Assembly (NCBI RefSeq): GCF_902706295.1
Contig: NZ_CACSJJ010000023.1
Location: 20,726 to 84,725 of the forward strand
DNA length: 64,000 bases
Direction of reading: 5' to 3'
DNA from: Arthrobacter sp. 18067
GTDB taxonomy: Bacteria > Actinomycetota > Actinomycetes > Actinomycetales > Micrococcaceae
A program made the translations under genes and the position numbers. Under the pieces are notes generated by a model. The model did not search any database. It was not told the DNA's origin and saw nothing but the letters and a program-made list of their open reading frames with translations. Positions 1 to 7,783 of this stretch are shown here, one piece after another (positions within the stretch are counted from its first letter, which is position 1; each line of letters begins with the position of its first letter).

Positions 1-1363
1 GCAGTTCCTTGATGCGCTGGGCGAGCTTGCCGGAGTTAATATCCTCGCGCTGGTTCATGTAGTAGGACTGGTCCAGCCAGTTCCACCCCAGGCCCTTGTC
101 GGCCCGCAAGAGGTCTTCGCTGAAGGATTTGGCTTCAGGGTAGATCTCGGTGGCATTGATGTGGACGCCGAAGCTGGCATTCCAATCCTTGCCTTCCTTG
201 ACCAGCTTGTTGAGGTCTTCCAGGCCACCGGCACGGTTGTTGAAGTTGTTGCCGTAGTCCGTATTTGCTGAGTCGTGGCCCTCGCTGGTGTAGCCCTTGA
301 GCATGGCCACCTGACCCAGGCCATCTGTGGCCAGGGAGATGCGTTTGACGTCGTCCAGGGTGCGCAGGAACGGGTGGGTTGCCTGCGAGGCGAAGTTGAA
401 CGGGATATGCGTAATCACGTTGTCCGGTGTCTGATCGCCCTTGTTGGCGCTGACCTGGATGGACCTCATGGCGATCGCCGCATCCTGCCAGTCAACGCCG
501 CCGTCGGCATTCGCGTCCGGGGTGATGGCGACGCGGGTCCACGGAAGTTCCTCAGTGGCGTCCGAGCCCTCAGTGCGATAGAGCCACTGACCGCTGGCGA
601 GACCCATGGTGACTCCGCCGGCACCGTCGCTGACGGCCTGGCGCCAGAAGCGGCCGCGGTCCTTCGCTCCCGGCCCGGAGGACGTGTCGTACAGGGCGTT
701 GGATTCAACTGCGGCACCCAAGGTCCCGGTGTTGGCCAGCGCGTAGGCGGAGCTCTTGGCAGCGGCATCCAGGGGAGTGGAAGCGGTGATCGGCGTGAAC
801 TCGTCGCCGGTAACGCTCCGGTCCACGGAAAGGTTGGCGGTGGATACCTGGGCTCCGGGCTGGGTGGAGCCCACGGTCACCAGGTTCAGCCGGGGGAGTT
901 GCAGTGTCTTCACCTGGTGCCCGGCGGAGTCCTTGATCTCCGTGACATTGAACGAGACCACGTTCTGTTTAACGGAGAGCCGGGCCGTGATCACGGTGTT
1001 GCCGAAGTCGGGCACAGTCAGGACATAGTCCCTCGCGTCCTTTCCGGAAGCGGTGGACGTTCCGGTGGCTCTGTACTCCACGCCGTTGATGGTGATGGTA
1101 TCGAGCCGGGTCGTGGTGCCGTCGAGACGCGCTTTGGTAGCGGTATGGATATACCCGAGGACCTGCGGGAACGTGGTGGCAACCTCCACCCTGAGTTCGC
1201 CGGACGTGAGAGTAGCTGAATCGGCGGCGCTGACGATATCTGTGGGTTGGGTGGATTGGGCTGCGGTGGCGGGTTGAATAGCCAGCAGACCCAGCGAGGA
1301 TGAGGCGACGACGCAGGCCAAACTCAGCGATGCGAGGCGTCTGGGGGATGACAAGCCGGGCAT
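1..1363 (-). CDS. Endo-alpha-N-acetylgalactosaminidase (GH101), 5' part, cut by window edge
   Basis: Secreted glycosidase of family GH101, which releases the Gal-beta-1,3-GalNAc disaccharide from serine/threonine O-glycans. About 454 codons are visible and the frame is open to base 1. The ATG at 1363 follows GAAGGAG. The N-terminus is a signal peptide (basic MPGLSSPRR, hydrophobic core, ATAA cleavage site near residue 35), then a beta-rich domain. After it comes the GH101 stretch DWQDAAIAMRSI near residue 300, and the WLDQSYYMNQRED region close to the edge resembles the family barrel. The catalytic Asp and Glu of the family lie beyond the window, so activity cannot be judged. The gene is divergent from a sugar-phosphate operon that would use its product. 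Family call is firm; exact specificity is inferred. Confidence 0.85.
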   Translation of the reverse strand, partial: MPGLSSPRRLASLSLACVVASSSLGLLAIQPATAAQSTQPTDIVSAADSATLTSGELRVEVATTFPQVLGYIHTATKARLDGTTTRLDTITINGVEYRATGTSTASGKDARDYVLTVPDFGNTVITARLSVKQNVVSFNVTEIKDSAGHQVKTLQLPRLNLVTVGSTQPGAQVSTANLSVDRSVTGDEFTPITASTPLDAAAKSSAYALANTGTLGAAVESNALYDTSSGPGAKDRGRFWRQAVSDGAGGVTMGLASGQWLYRTEGSDATEELPWTRVAITPDANADGGVDWQDAAIAMRSIQVSANKGDQTPDNVITHIPFNFASQATHPFLRTLDDVKRISLATDGLGQVAMLKGYTSEGHDSANTDYGNNFNNRAGGLEDLNKLVKEGKDWNASFGVHINATEIYPEAKSFSEDLLRADKGLGWNWLDQSYYMNQREDINSGKLAQRIKEL

Positions 1364-1442
1364 TATGCTCCTTCTTGATTTTTCCGAGCTAGTAACAATC
1401 ATGTTCTTGCGGACTCGTCTAAGACTGCTGCATGGGACAGAA

Positions 1443-1469
1443 GTTGACAAGAGTTAACAGGCAGTTAAC
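1443..1469. promoter_or_regulatory. Three phased GTTRAC repeats in the GH101/SIS divergent region
   Basis: GTTGAC at 1443, GTTAAC at 1453 and GTTAAC at 1464 repeat with 10-11 bp spacing, the layout of OmpR/PhoB-family direct-repeat boxes. They lie about 75 bp upstream of the GH101 start. The first copy also contains a TTGACA hexamer. The regulator is unknown. Confidence 0.35.
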
Positions 1470-1587
1470 TTAAATGCACATGTCGGCACACGCTTTCCGC
1501 AGTCCGGCGGCCAACGAAGTCGTATGCACCTAATGAGCAGTCTTCGCATGCGGATGATCCTTGTGAGATCGAAAATGATCGTTTAGT

Positions 1588-1607
1588 GTTTCTATAGATC
1601 AGAAAAC
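1588..1607. promoter_or_regulatory. Candidate operator ahead of the sugar operon
   Basis: An AT-rich imperfect inverted repeat, GTTTCT...AGAAAAC around ATAGATC, lies about 32 bp upstream of the SIS-domain start, with another GATCGAAAATGATC element just before it. The site is placed to bind the DeoR-family repressor encoded at the end of the operon. This is inference from position and symmetry only. Confidence 0.35.
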
Positions 1608-1638
1608 GTCATTAAGCTGAGCGGGAGCGGAACACACG

Positions 1639-2556
1639 ATGAGCGAGAACACACTGGGTGCCTTCATGGAGGAAGAGCTGGTTTCCCAGCCCGACGTATG
1701 GCAGCGGGCCGTCGAACAGGCAGGTGCCGAGCAGCTGCTTCCCGCGGACGGCAAGCGCATTGCCGTCATCGGCTGTGGAACCTCTTGGTTCATGGCCCAG
1801 AGCTACGCAGCTGCCCGCGAATCTGCCGGCAAGGGCGTCACGGATGCGTTCGCCGCTTCAGAGGCCTTCCTGAACAGCAATAGTGCTGACCGCCAGTACG
1901 ACGCCGTTGTCGCCATTACGCGATCAGGAACCACCACGGAGGTTCTTGAGATCCTGGCTGAGCTTCAGGGCATCGTCCCTACAGTGGCGATCATCGGCGA
2001 CACCTCCTCGCCGATCGTCCCGTTGGCCGACGCCGTGATCGGCCTGCAGTACGCCGATGAGCGTTCGGTCGTGCAGACCCGCTTTGCCACCACGGCTTTG
2101 GTGTACCTGCTCAGCAGCCTCGGAATCGATGTGCAGCAGGCCATTGAGGATGCCCGGGAAGCCGTCAGCGCTCCGGTCTCCCAGGAACTGCTGGACGCAG
2201 AACAGTTCACCTTCCTCGGCACTGGCTGGACGGTTGGCCTTGCCCACGAGGCCGGCCTGAAAATGCGCGAAGCCGTTCAGGGCTGGACTGAGTCCTACCC
2301 GGCCATGGAGTACCGCCACGGTCCTATTTCCATCGCTGCCCCCGGCCGCGTCACCTGGTTGTTCGGAACCCAGCCTGAAGGCTTGGACAACGACATGGCA
2401 GTCACCGGCGCCCTTTACATCCACACCGACAAGCACCCGTTGGCTGAACTGGCACGGGTCCACAAGGTAACGCTGGAGCGTGCGCGCGTCCGCGACCTGA
2501 ATCCGGACCTGCCCCGCAACCTGACGCGCTCCGTCATTCTCGACGCCTCCGCCTAG
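1639..2556 (+). CDS. SIS-domain sugar-phosphate isomerase/deaminase (AgaS-like)
   Basis: A 305-residue cytosolic protein with two sugar isomerase (SIS) domains, roughly residues 35-165 and 185-290. The phosphosugar-binding stretches IAVIGCGTSWFMAQ and VAITRSGTTTEVLE are visible, and GTGWTVGLAHEAGLKMRE and EYRHGPIS are typical of the second domain. In the galactosamine pathway AgaS-type proteins convert galactosamine 6-phosphate to tagatose 6-phosphate with loss of ammonia. The neighbours (PfkB kinase, class II aldolase) make that the best guess here; a glucosamine-6-phosphate or fructosamine role is an alternative. It is first in a five-gene operon. The ATG lies 10 bp behind GGAGCGG. Confidence 0.75.
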   Translation: MSENTLGAFMEEELVSQPDVWQRAVEQAGAEQLLPADGKRIAVIGCGTSWFMAQSYAAARESAGKGVTDAFAASEAFLNSNSADRQYDAVVAITRSGTTTEVLEILAELQGIVPTVAIIGDTSSPIVPLADAVIGLQYADERSVVQTRFATTALVYLLSSLGIDVQQAIEDAREAVSAPVSQELLDAEQFTFLGTGWTVGLAHEAGLKMREAVQGWTESYPAMEYRHGPISIAAPGRVTWLFGTQPEGLDNDMAVTGALYIHTDKHPLAELARVHKVTLERARVRDLNPDLPRNLTRSVILDASA

Positions 2557-2566
2557 GCACCCGATC

Positions 2567-3502
2567 ATGGTTCTCGGAGCCGCAGAATCACCGGTCCTCT
2601 CCTTCGACGTTGGCGGGACGGACATCAAAGCTGGTTTGGTGGATGCCCGGGGGATTGTCCTGGGCATGCGCCGTGTCCCCACGCCGTTGGATTCGGCGAG
2701 GCCCGGCGAAGCAGTCCTGGACCGGCTGGCTGAGCTTGCTGCCGAGTTGGCTTCCGAGTTCCCGGGCTCACCCGCGCGGGCCGCCGGCATCATCGTTCCG
2801 GGCATTGTGGACTCTGCTGCCGGAGTTGGCGTTTACTCCGCCAATCTGGGCTGGCGTGATTTCCCGTTCACTGCCGAGGCCGAAAAGCGCCTGGGAATTC
2901 CGGTGGCGTTCGATCATGATGTCCGCTCCGCTGCTGCGGTGGAACACAGCATTGGTGGTTCGAAAGAGTTCAACGACGTCGTGGTGATGGTGGTGGGAAC
3001 CGGCATCGCAGCAGCCGTGTTCTCAGGTGGGAAGGCTGTCACAGCGGGCGGTTTCGCTGGAGAACTCGGCCATGCCCAGGTGCCGGACCCTGATTCCCCC
3101 GCCGGGACCGCGAACTCCACCATCCTGGAAGCCGTAGGTTCCGCCGGGGCCATTGCCAAGCGCTACCACCGTGCGTCGGGAAACAGGGTGAATGGCGCAC
3201 GGGGCGTCCTGCTCAGGGCAAATTCCGGCGACGAACTGGCTGCCCGTATCTGGGCTGATGCCGTGGATGCCCTCGCTTTCACCATCTGCCAGTGCGTCAA
3301 CATCATCGGTACCGAAGCGGTGGTTATCGGCGGAGGCCTGGCCGAGGCCGGGGATGAACTCCTGGAACCCCTCCGCGTCCGTGTGGACCAGATCCTCGAC
3401 TTCCAGCGACGTCCCCAACTCATCCGGGCTGAGCTGGGCCAAGACGCAGGCCTGCTCGGTGCGGCCTTGAATGCACGGGCTCTTTTGGGAGGCACTCAGT
3501 GA
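2567..3502 (+). CDS. ROK-family sugar kinase
   Basis: A 311-residue ROK kinase, probably phosphorylating the incoming hexose or hexosamine. The N-terminal ATP phosphate loop DVGGTDIKAGLVD is at residues 14-26. The central VVMVVGTGIAAAVFSGG and GGFAGELGHAQV match the ROK core, and the C-terminal EAVVIGGGLAEAGD is also typical. The cysteine cluster CxCGxxGCxE that usually follows GELGH is absent; the sequence there is VPDPDSPAGTANS. It sits 10 bp after the SIS gene and overlaps the next gene by GTGA, so it is translationally coupled. GalNAc is the likely substrate from context; glucose or another hexose cannot be excluded. Confidence 0.8.
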   Translation: MVLGAAESPVLSFDVGGTDIKAGLVDARGIVLGMRRVPTPLDSARPGEAVLDRLAELAAELASEFPGSPARAAGIIVPGIVDSAAGVGVYSANLGWRDFPFTAEAEKRLGIPVAFDHDVRSAAAVEHSIGGSKEFNDVVVMVVGTGIAAAVFSGGKAVTAGGFAGELGHAQVPDPDSPAGTANSTILEAVGSAGAIAKRYHRASGNRVNGARGVLLRANSGDELAARIWADAVDALAFTICQCVNIIGTEAVVIGGGLAEAGDELLEPLRVRVDQILDFQRRPQLIRAELGQDAGLLGAALNARALLGGTQ

Positions 3503-4467
3503 AACGCGCCGCTGTGAACCGCATCATTACCGTCACGCCCAACCCGGCCATTGACATGACCTACACCGTGCAGGGGATCACCGAAGGCGCCAGCCACCGC
3601 GTCCCCACGCCCTTGAGCCGGGCGGGCGGCAAAGGGATCAACGTAGCCCGCGTCACGCACCAGCTCGGCTACCCGGTCCTTGCCATTGCACCCACGGGTG
3701 GGGCAGCAGGCCAAACCCTCGCCGCTGAACTCTGGACGAGTGGAGTGCCGCACACCCTGGTGGGCGTCGCCGCCGAGACCCGCCGCAGCATCGCACTGGT
3801 CGATACCATCGCAGGGGAGACGTCCATCTTCAATGAGGAGGGCCAAGCTCTCCTGCCGGACGACTGGCGCTCGCTCCGGATCGCAGTGGTTGAGGCCGTG
3901 AGTGGAAACCGCAACCTTCAGGCCTCCGTCCTGGTCGGCTCCGGAAGCCTGCCCCCTGGCGCCCCCGCGGACTTCTACCCGGAACTGGTGCGGTTGGCCC
4001 ACGACGCCGGCATCCCGGCCATTATCGACACCTCCGGCCCCGGGATCATCGCCGCAGCGAAAGCGGGAGCCGACGTCCTCAAGCCCAACCACCACGAACT
4101 CGCAGAGGCCACAGGGGAGTCCAGCCTGGAAGCGGCGGCTCTCTCACTGATCGACATGGGTGCCCGCACCGTGCTTGTCAGTGCAGGTGCGGACGGGATG
4201 CTCGCCTTCGACCACGCAGCCCCTGGTGGTTACTGGAGCGCCCGCTTGCCGGAGGCGCTCAGCGGCAACCCCACAGGAGCGGGCGACGCCGGCGTGGCGG
4301 CTGCCGCCGTCGCACTCGCCGAAGGCATTACCGAACCCCGCGAAATACTTCGCCGCGCCACCGCCTGGTCGGCCGCGGCCGTACTCATGCCTGCGGCGGG
4401 CGAAATCTCGCCGCGGTATCAGGAACTTCAAGACCAACTGATCGTGACATGGAAGGAGACCCGGTGA
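3499..4467 (+). CDS. PfkB-type hexose kinase (1-phosphofructokinase / tagatose-6-phosphate kinase family)
   Basis: A 322-residue carbohydrate kinase of the PfkB superfamily, LacC/FruK branch. The opening TVTPNPAIDMTYTV, the first signature GGKGINVARVTHQLG (near residue 37) and the second signature NPTGAGDAGVAAAAVA with the catalytic Asp near residue 258 are all present. Between SIS isomerase and class II aldolase genes, phosphorylation of tagatose 6-phosphate to tagatose 1,6-bisphosphate is the likely reaction; fructose 1-phosphate is the alternative. The GTG start overlaps the ROK stop and the stop overlaps the aldolase start, again as GTGA. Confidence 0.8.
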   Translation: MKRAAVNRIITVTPNPAIDMTYTVQGITEGASHRVPTPLSRAGGKGINVARVTHQLGYPVLAIAPTGGAAGQTLAAELWTSGVPHTLVGVAAETRRSIALVDTIAGETSIFNEEGQALLPDDWRSLRIAVVEAVSGNRNLQASVLVGSGSLPPGAPADFYPELVRLAHDAGIPAIIDTSGPGIIAAAKAGADVLKPNHHELAEATGESSLEAAALSLIDMGARTVLVSAGADGMLAFDHAAPGGYWSARLPEALSGNPTGAGDAGVAAAAVALAEGITEPREILRRATAWSAAAVLMPAAGEISPRYQELQDQLIVTWKETR

Positions 4468-5303
4468 CCCTGGTCAACACGCGGGAACTCATGGACAGGG
4501 CCGCCGCATCCGGCACGGGCCAAGGTGCGTTCAACATCATCCACATCGAAACAGCCGAAGGGCTGGTGGCTGGAGCCGAAGCGGCCGGTGTTCCGCTGAT
4601 TCTGCAGATCTCCGAGAACTGTGCCAAATACCATGGCGGGCTCGAGCCCATCGCATCAGCCGCCCTGGCCATCGCCCGTTCGGCCGCTGTGCCCGTCGCC
4701 CTTCACCTGGACCACGCCGAATCAGAAGACCTGGCGCTGGCCGCAGTGGACCTCGGCTTCGGTTCGGTCATGTACGACGGCGCGCATCTTCCCTACGAAT
4801 GGAACGTCGAAGTCACCCAACGCGTAGCCAAGTACGCACACGAGCATGGCGTGTACGTTGAGGCCGAACTTGGAAAGGTGGGAGGCAAGGACGGCGCCCA
4901 CGCTCCGGGCGTCCGGACAGACCCCGCCGAGGCCAAGGCGTTCGTTGAGGCAACAGGTGTGGACGCGCTGGCAGTGGCTGTCGGTTCTTCCCATGCCATG
5001 ACCGAACGCAGTGCCGCTTTGGACCTGCACCTGATCACACGTCTGAAGACCGCCGTCGGAAAACCGCTGGTCCTTCATGGCTCGTCAGGCGTCACAGACG
5101 AGATGCTCGTAGCCGCTATCGGTGCGGGTATGACTAAAATCAACGTATCCACACATTTGAACGGGTTCTTTACCCGCGCCGTCCGTGAGTACCTCGATGC
5201 CAACCCTGCAGTGGTAGATTCCCGGAAGTACATCAAGGCCGGCCGGGATGCCCTGGTGCTGGAGTCCGCACGTATGCTGACGCTGTTCGCCAAAGCGAAA
5301 TAG
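4464..5303 (+). CDS. Class II fructose/tagatose-bisphosphate aldolase
   Basis: A zinc-dependent class II aldolase that would split tagatose or fructose 1,6-bisphosphate into glyceraldehyde 3-phosphate and dihydroxyacetone phosphate. Visible are GQGAFNIIHIETAEG near the N-terminus, the zinc-site stretch VALHLDHAES, VYVEAELGKVGG, AVGSSHAM and LHGSSGV. The GTG at 4464 is preferred because AAGGAG lies 6 bp upstream and GTGA overlaps the previous stop; an in-frame ATG at 4449 would add five residues. It is 279 residues from the GTG, a normal family length. Gene order favours tagatose bisphosphate as substrate, but motifs alone do not separate it from fructose bisphosphate. Confidence 0.85.
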   Translation: MTLVNTRELMDRAAASGTGQGAFNIIHIETAEGLVAGAEAAGVPLILQISENCAKYHGGLEPIASAALAIARSAAVPVALHLDHAESEDLALAAVDLGFGSVMYDGAHLPYEWNVEVTQRVAKYAHEHGVYVEAELGKVGGKDGAHAPGVRTDPAEAKAFVEATGVDALAVAVGSSHAMTERSAALDLHLITRLKTAVGKPLVLHGSSGVTDEMLVAAIGAGMTKINVSTHLNGFFTRAVREYLDANPAVVDSRKYIKAGRDALVLESARMLTLFAKAK

Positions 5304-5326
5304 CAGGAACCCGCGAAAGGCTCGTC

Positions 5327-6118
5327 ATGACCCGCACCGATCGGCTGACCGCCATCCTCGATCTCCTGGCCGAGTCCGGCCATGTGGAAGTCGAGGAAAT
5401 CGTGACGCGTCTTGGCGTGTCACCAGCCACGGCACGACGAGACCTGGACAGCCTCGCCAAGCAGCGGTTGCTCAGCCGGACCCGGGGCGGCGCCACCACT
5501 GGATCAGTGGCCTACGACCTTCCGGGCAGGTACAACCGTGACGATCACGCAGTGGCCAAGCAGGAAATTGCCTTGGCAGCGTCGTCGTTGATCCGGCCCG
5601 GTGCTGTGATTGGGCTCAGCGGCGGGACCACCAACACGGCCTTGGCCCAGCTCCTTTCCACCCGCGAGGACCTTAACGCTCCGTCCCACACGCCCACGCT
5701 GACGGTGGTGACCAATGCCATCAACATTGCCTCGCAGCTGGCAGTCCGGCCCAATATCAAGATCATGGTCACCGGCGGCATCCTGAACCCGCGTTCCTAC
5801 GAACTCGTGGGCCCCTACACGGATGTCATCATGCAGAAAGTCGCTTTGGACATTGCGTTCATTGGCGTCAACGGCGTGGACCCGGACCTGGGTCCCACCA
5901 TCACCGATGAAGGCGAAGCCATGGTCAACACGGTGATGGCACGCCGGGCAACGGAATCCTACGTTGTGGCCGACTCTTCCAAGGTAGGCCGCCGCTCCTT
6001 CGCCGCCATGGCCGGCTACGACTTCAGGCACCTCATCACCGATTCCGGTATCAGCGCCGAGGACAAAACCGCCTTCGAAGCCAAGGGCACCGAAGTCATC
6101 GTCGCGCCTGCCAGCTAG
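5327..6118 (+). CDS. DeoR/GlpR-family transcriptional regulator
   Basis: A 263-residue regulator. The N-terminal helix-turn-helix spans about residues 5-57 (DRLTAILDLLAESGHVEVEE, then RLGVSPATARRDLDSL). The C-terminal DeoR sensor domain has the ISGGTT-like GLSGGTTNTALAQ and VVADSSKVGRRSF stretches, which bind a sugar phosphate in this family. It is the last gene of the operon, 23 bp after the aldolase, and most likely represses the operon until a pathway sugar phosphate accumulates. The AT-rich inverted repeat at 1588-1607 is a candidate binding site. Confidence 0.88.
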   Translation: MTRTDRLTAILDLLAESGHVEVEEIVTRLGVSPATARRDLDSLAKQRLLSRTRGGATTGSVAYDLPGRYNRDDHAVAKQEIALAASSLIRPGAVIGLSGGTTNTALAQLLSTREDLNAPSHTPTLTVVTNAINIASQLAVRPNIKIMVTGGILNPRSYELVGPYTDVIMQKVALDIAFIGVNGVDPDLGPTITDEGEAMVNTVMARRATESYVVADSSKVGRRSFAAMAGYDFRHLITDSGISAEDKTAFEAKGTEVIVAPAS

Positions 6119-6127
6119 GGTTGCTTG

Positions 6128-6808
6128 CTAGAACCGCATCCTCGGTGCGTGAAGGACTGAGTCGTCTACATCCCTGGGCACCCACTGGCTGAACGGTAAA
6201 TCCAAGGTGTACTGGTCGTCGTCGTTCTTGATCAGTGTGCGCAGCTCGGCGTTATCCGGGTTGTTGAGCGACTCGAAGTACTCAACTGTCCAGTGGAACC
6301 AGCGCATGCAAAACAGGCGCATGGTCAGTCCGTGCGTCACAAGGAGTGTATTCGGGGCATAGCTGGGCTTTTGCCAGTGGCGGTAGAGCGTCTCCATGAA
6401 CGATGACACGCGGTCGTACACGTCAGAGCCGGACTCACCCTCGCGGAACCGGTAGAAGAAATGGCCGTACAGGTTGCGCAACTCCTTTTGGTCTTCGATT
6501 TCCCCGGCTATTTGGAAGTTGGCCCAGTCCTGCTCCCGCAGCCGGGGTTCCTCAATGACGCGCTCGATCAGCGGGCCAAGATTCATCGCTTCCAGGGTTT
6601 GGTAGGCCCGCAGATACGGCGACACGTAGACGCAGACCTGCTCGCCATCGAGTTTCCGGCGAAGGTCTTCACCGGCAATCCGGGCCTGCTCCACCCCCAT
6701 CTCAGTCAGGGGGATCCGATAATCCGGCACCCGGTTGTAGATGGTCGTGTCGGCATTGGCGGCCGACTGGCCGTGCCGGATCATGAAGATTCTCGCTGGG
6801 GCGCCCAT
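6128..6808 (-). CDS. Histidine phosphatase family protein
   Basis: A phosphoglycerate mutase-like phosphatase of about 226 residues. The catalytic motif IRHGQSAANAD lies at residues 10-20. The partner Glu and the second-His stretch LLVTHGLTMRLFCMRWFHW are in the C-terminal half. It is a cytosolic enzyme of unknown substrate; the family includes phosphosugar and nucleotide phosphatases. The start at 6808 (MGAPARIF) places the RHG motif at the usual distance; an ATG at 6820 would add four residues. It converges on the DeoR gene with 9 bp between stops and is divergent from the CPBP gene. Confidence 0.8.
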   Translation of the reverse strand: MGAPARIFMIRHGQSAANADTTIYNRVPDYRIPLTEMGVEQARIAGEDLRRKLDGEQVCVYVSPYLRAYQTLEAMNLGPLIERVIEEPRLREQDWANFQIAGEIEDQKELRNLYGHFFYRFREGESGSDVYDRVSSFMETLYRHWQKPSYAPNTLLVTHGLTMRLFCMRWFHWTVEYFESLNNPDNAELRTLIKNDDDQYTLDLPFSQWVPRDVDDSVLHAPRMRF

Positions 6809-6870
6809 CCCACCAAGCATAGGTGCGCGGTTCCCGGCAAAGTGGCAGGAACTGCGGGCAAGATAGGTAC

Positions 6871-7644
6871 ATGTTCCTTGCTTCCCGCCGCCGGCTGCGC
6901 GCCGAAGTACTTATTGTGTTGGGCCTTTCCCTGGGCCAGTCGGCCGTCTACTCCGTGGTGCAACTGCTGGACAAGATGACGCGCGCACCGTTGGCCGACG
7001 CCACCTCAACGCTGAACAGGTCCCAAAGCACGCGCGAGTACTTCGATCTCACGTACCAACTGCTGGACATCATCTTCGCGCTGGTACCCGTGGCCCTGGT
7101 GTTCTATTTCTTGTCCATGCATATCCAGACAAACCGGGACGGCGAGAGCGGTTCGGCGTTCGCCCGGCTGGGCTTCAACTTTGCCAGGCCCGGAAAAGAC
7201 CTGCTTCAGGGTTTGGGACTGGCGGCGGCTATCGGCATTCCCTCGCTGGGTCTTTACGCGGCCGGGCGGGCCCTCGGAATCACCACGGCGATTGTTCCCA
7301 GCGGACTGGACGCCTACTGGTGGACCGTGCCGGTGCTGATCCTCTCGGCCATCCGGCACGCAATCGTCGAAGAAGTGATCGTGGTGGGGTACCTCATGGA
7401 CCGCTTCGGCAAGTTCGGCTGGAGCATGCCGGCAGCGATCGTTGTCAGCGCCGTCCTGCGGGGCAGCTACCACCTGTACCAGGGCTTCGGGCCATTCATT
7501 GGCAACGTCGTCATGGGGCTGGTGTTCGCGTGGATCTATACCAAGACCAGGCGGGTGATGCCGTTGGTGATTGCCCACGCGTTGCTGGACATTGTGGCAT
7601 TCGTAGGGTTCAGTCTGTTCGGCAAGGCAATGGGCCTTGGCTAG
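6871..7644 (+). CDS. CPBP-family intramembrane glutamic endopeptidase-like protein
   Basis: A polytopic membrane protein of 257 residues with about seven hydrophobic segments. The CPBP motifs are present in order: AIVEEVIVVGYLMDRFG (the EExxxR-type motif, here EEVIVVGYLMDR), then SYHLYQGFGP, then IAHALLDIVAF. These carry the Glu and His residues expected of the abortive infection/Rce1-like protease superfamily. The ATG at 6871 (MFLASRRRLRAE) is chosen because the reading before it looks non-coding and a basic N-terminus precedes the first membrane helix. Its substrate is unknown. Confidence 0.75.
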   Translation: MFLASRRRLRAEVLIVLGLSLGQSAVYSVVQLLDKMTRAPLADATSTLNRSQSTREYFDLTYQLLDIIFALVPVALVFYFLSMHIQTNRDGESGSAFARLGFNFARPGKDLLQGLGLAAAIGIPSLGLYAAGRALGITTAIVPSGLDAYWWTVPVLILSAIRHAIVEEVIVVGYLMDRFGKFGWSMPAAIVVSAVLRGSYHLYQGFGPFIGNVVMGLVFAWIYTKTRRVMPLVIAHALLDIVAFVGFSLFGKAMGLG

Positions 7645-7680
7645 CCGACCGTCAACGGCAACGGACGCTTAAAAGTATCC

Positions 7681-7726
7681 GGCCGCCATCGGTGGGTGAC
7701 GTCATTGGCACCCGCTGATGGCGGCC
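7681..7726. terminator. Inverted repeat between convergent genes
   Basis: GGCCGCCATC at 7681-7690 pairs perfectly with GATGGCGGCC at 7717-7726, with partial pairing further in. It lies between the convergent CPBP and glyoxalase-fold genes. There is no T-run on either side, so it could be a bidirectional terminator or another structured element. Confidence 0.4.
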
Positions 7727-7783
7727 GAAGTTTACCGGGCATGGTTGACCCGGTCCCGGGACTGGCCCGGATAGGGGGAACGG

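Noticed and set aside
275..1219. Long plus-strand open frame opposite the GH101 gene
   Set aside because: It is a shadow of the high-GC coding strand; the minus-strand frame has signal peptide, ribosome site and GH101 motifs.
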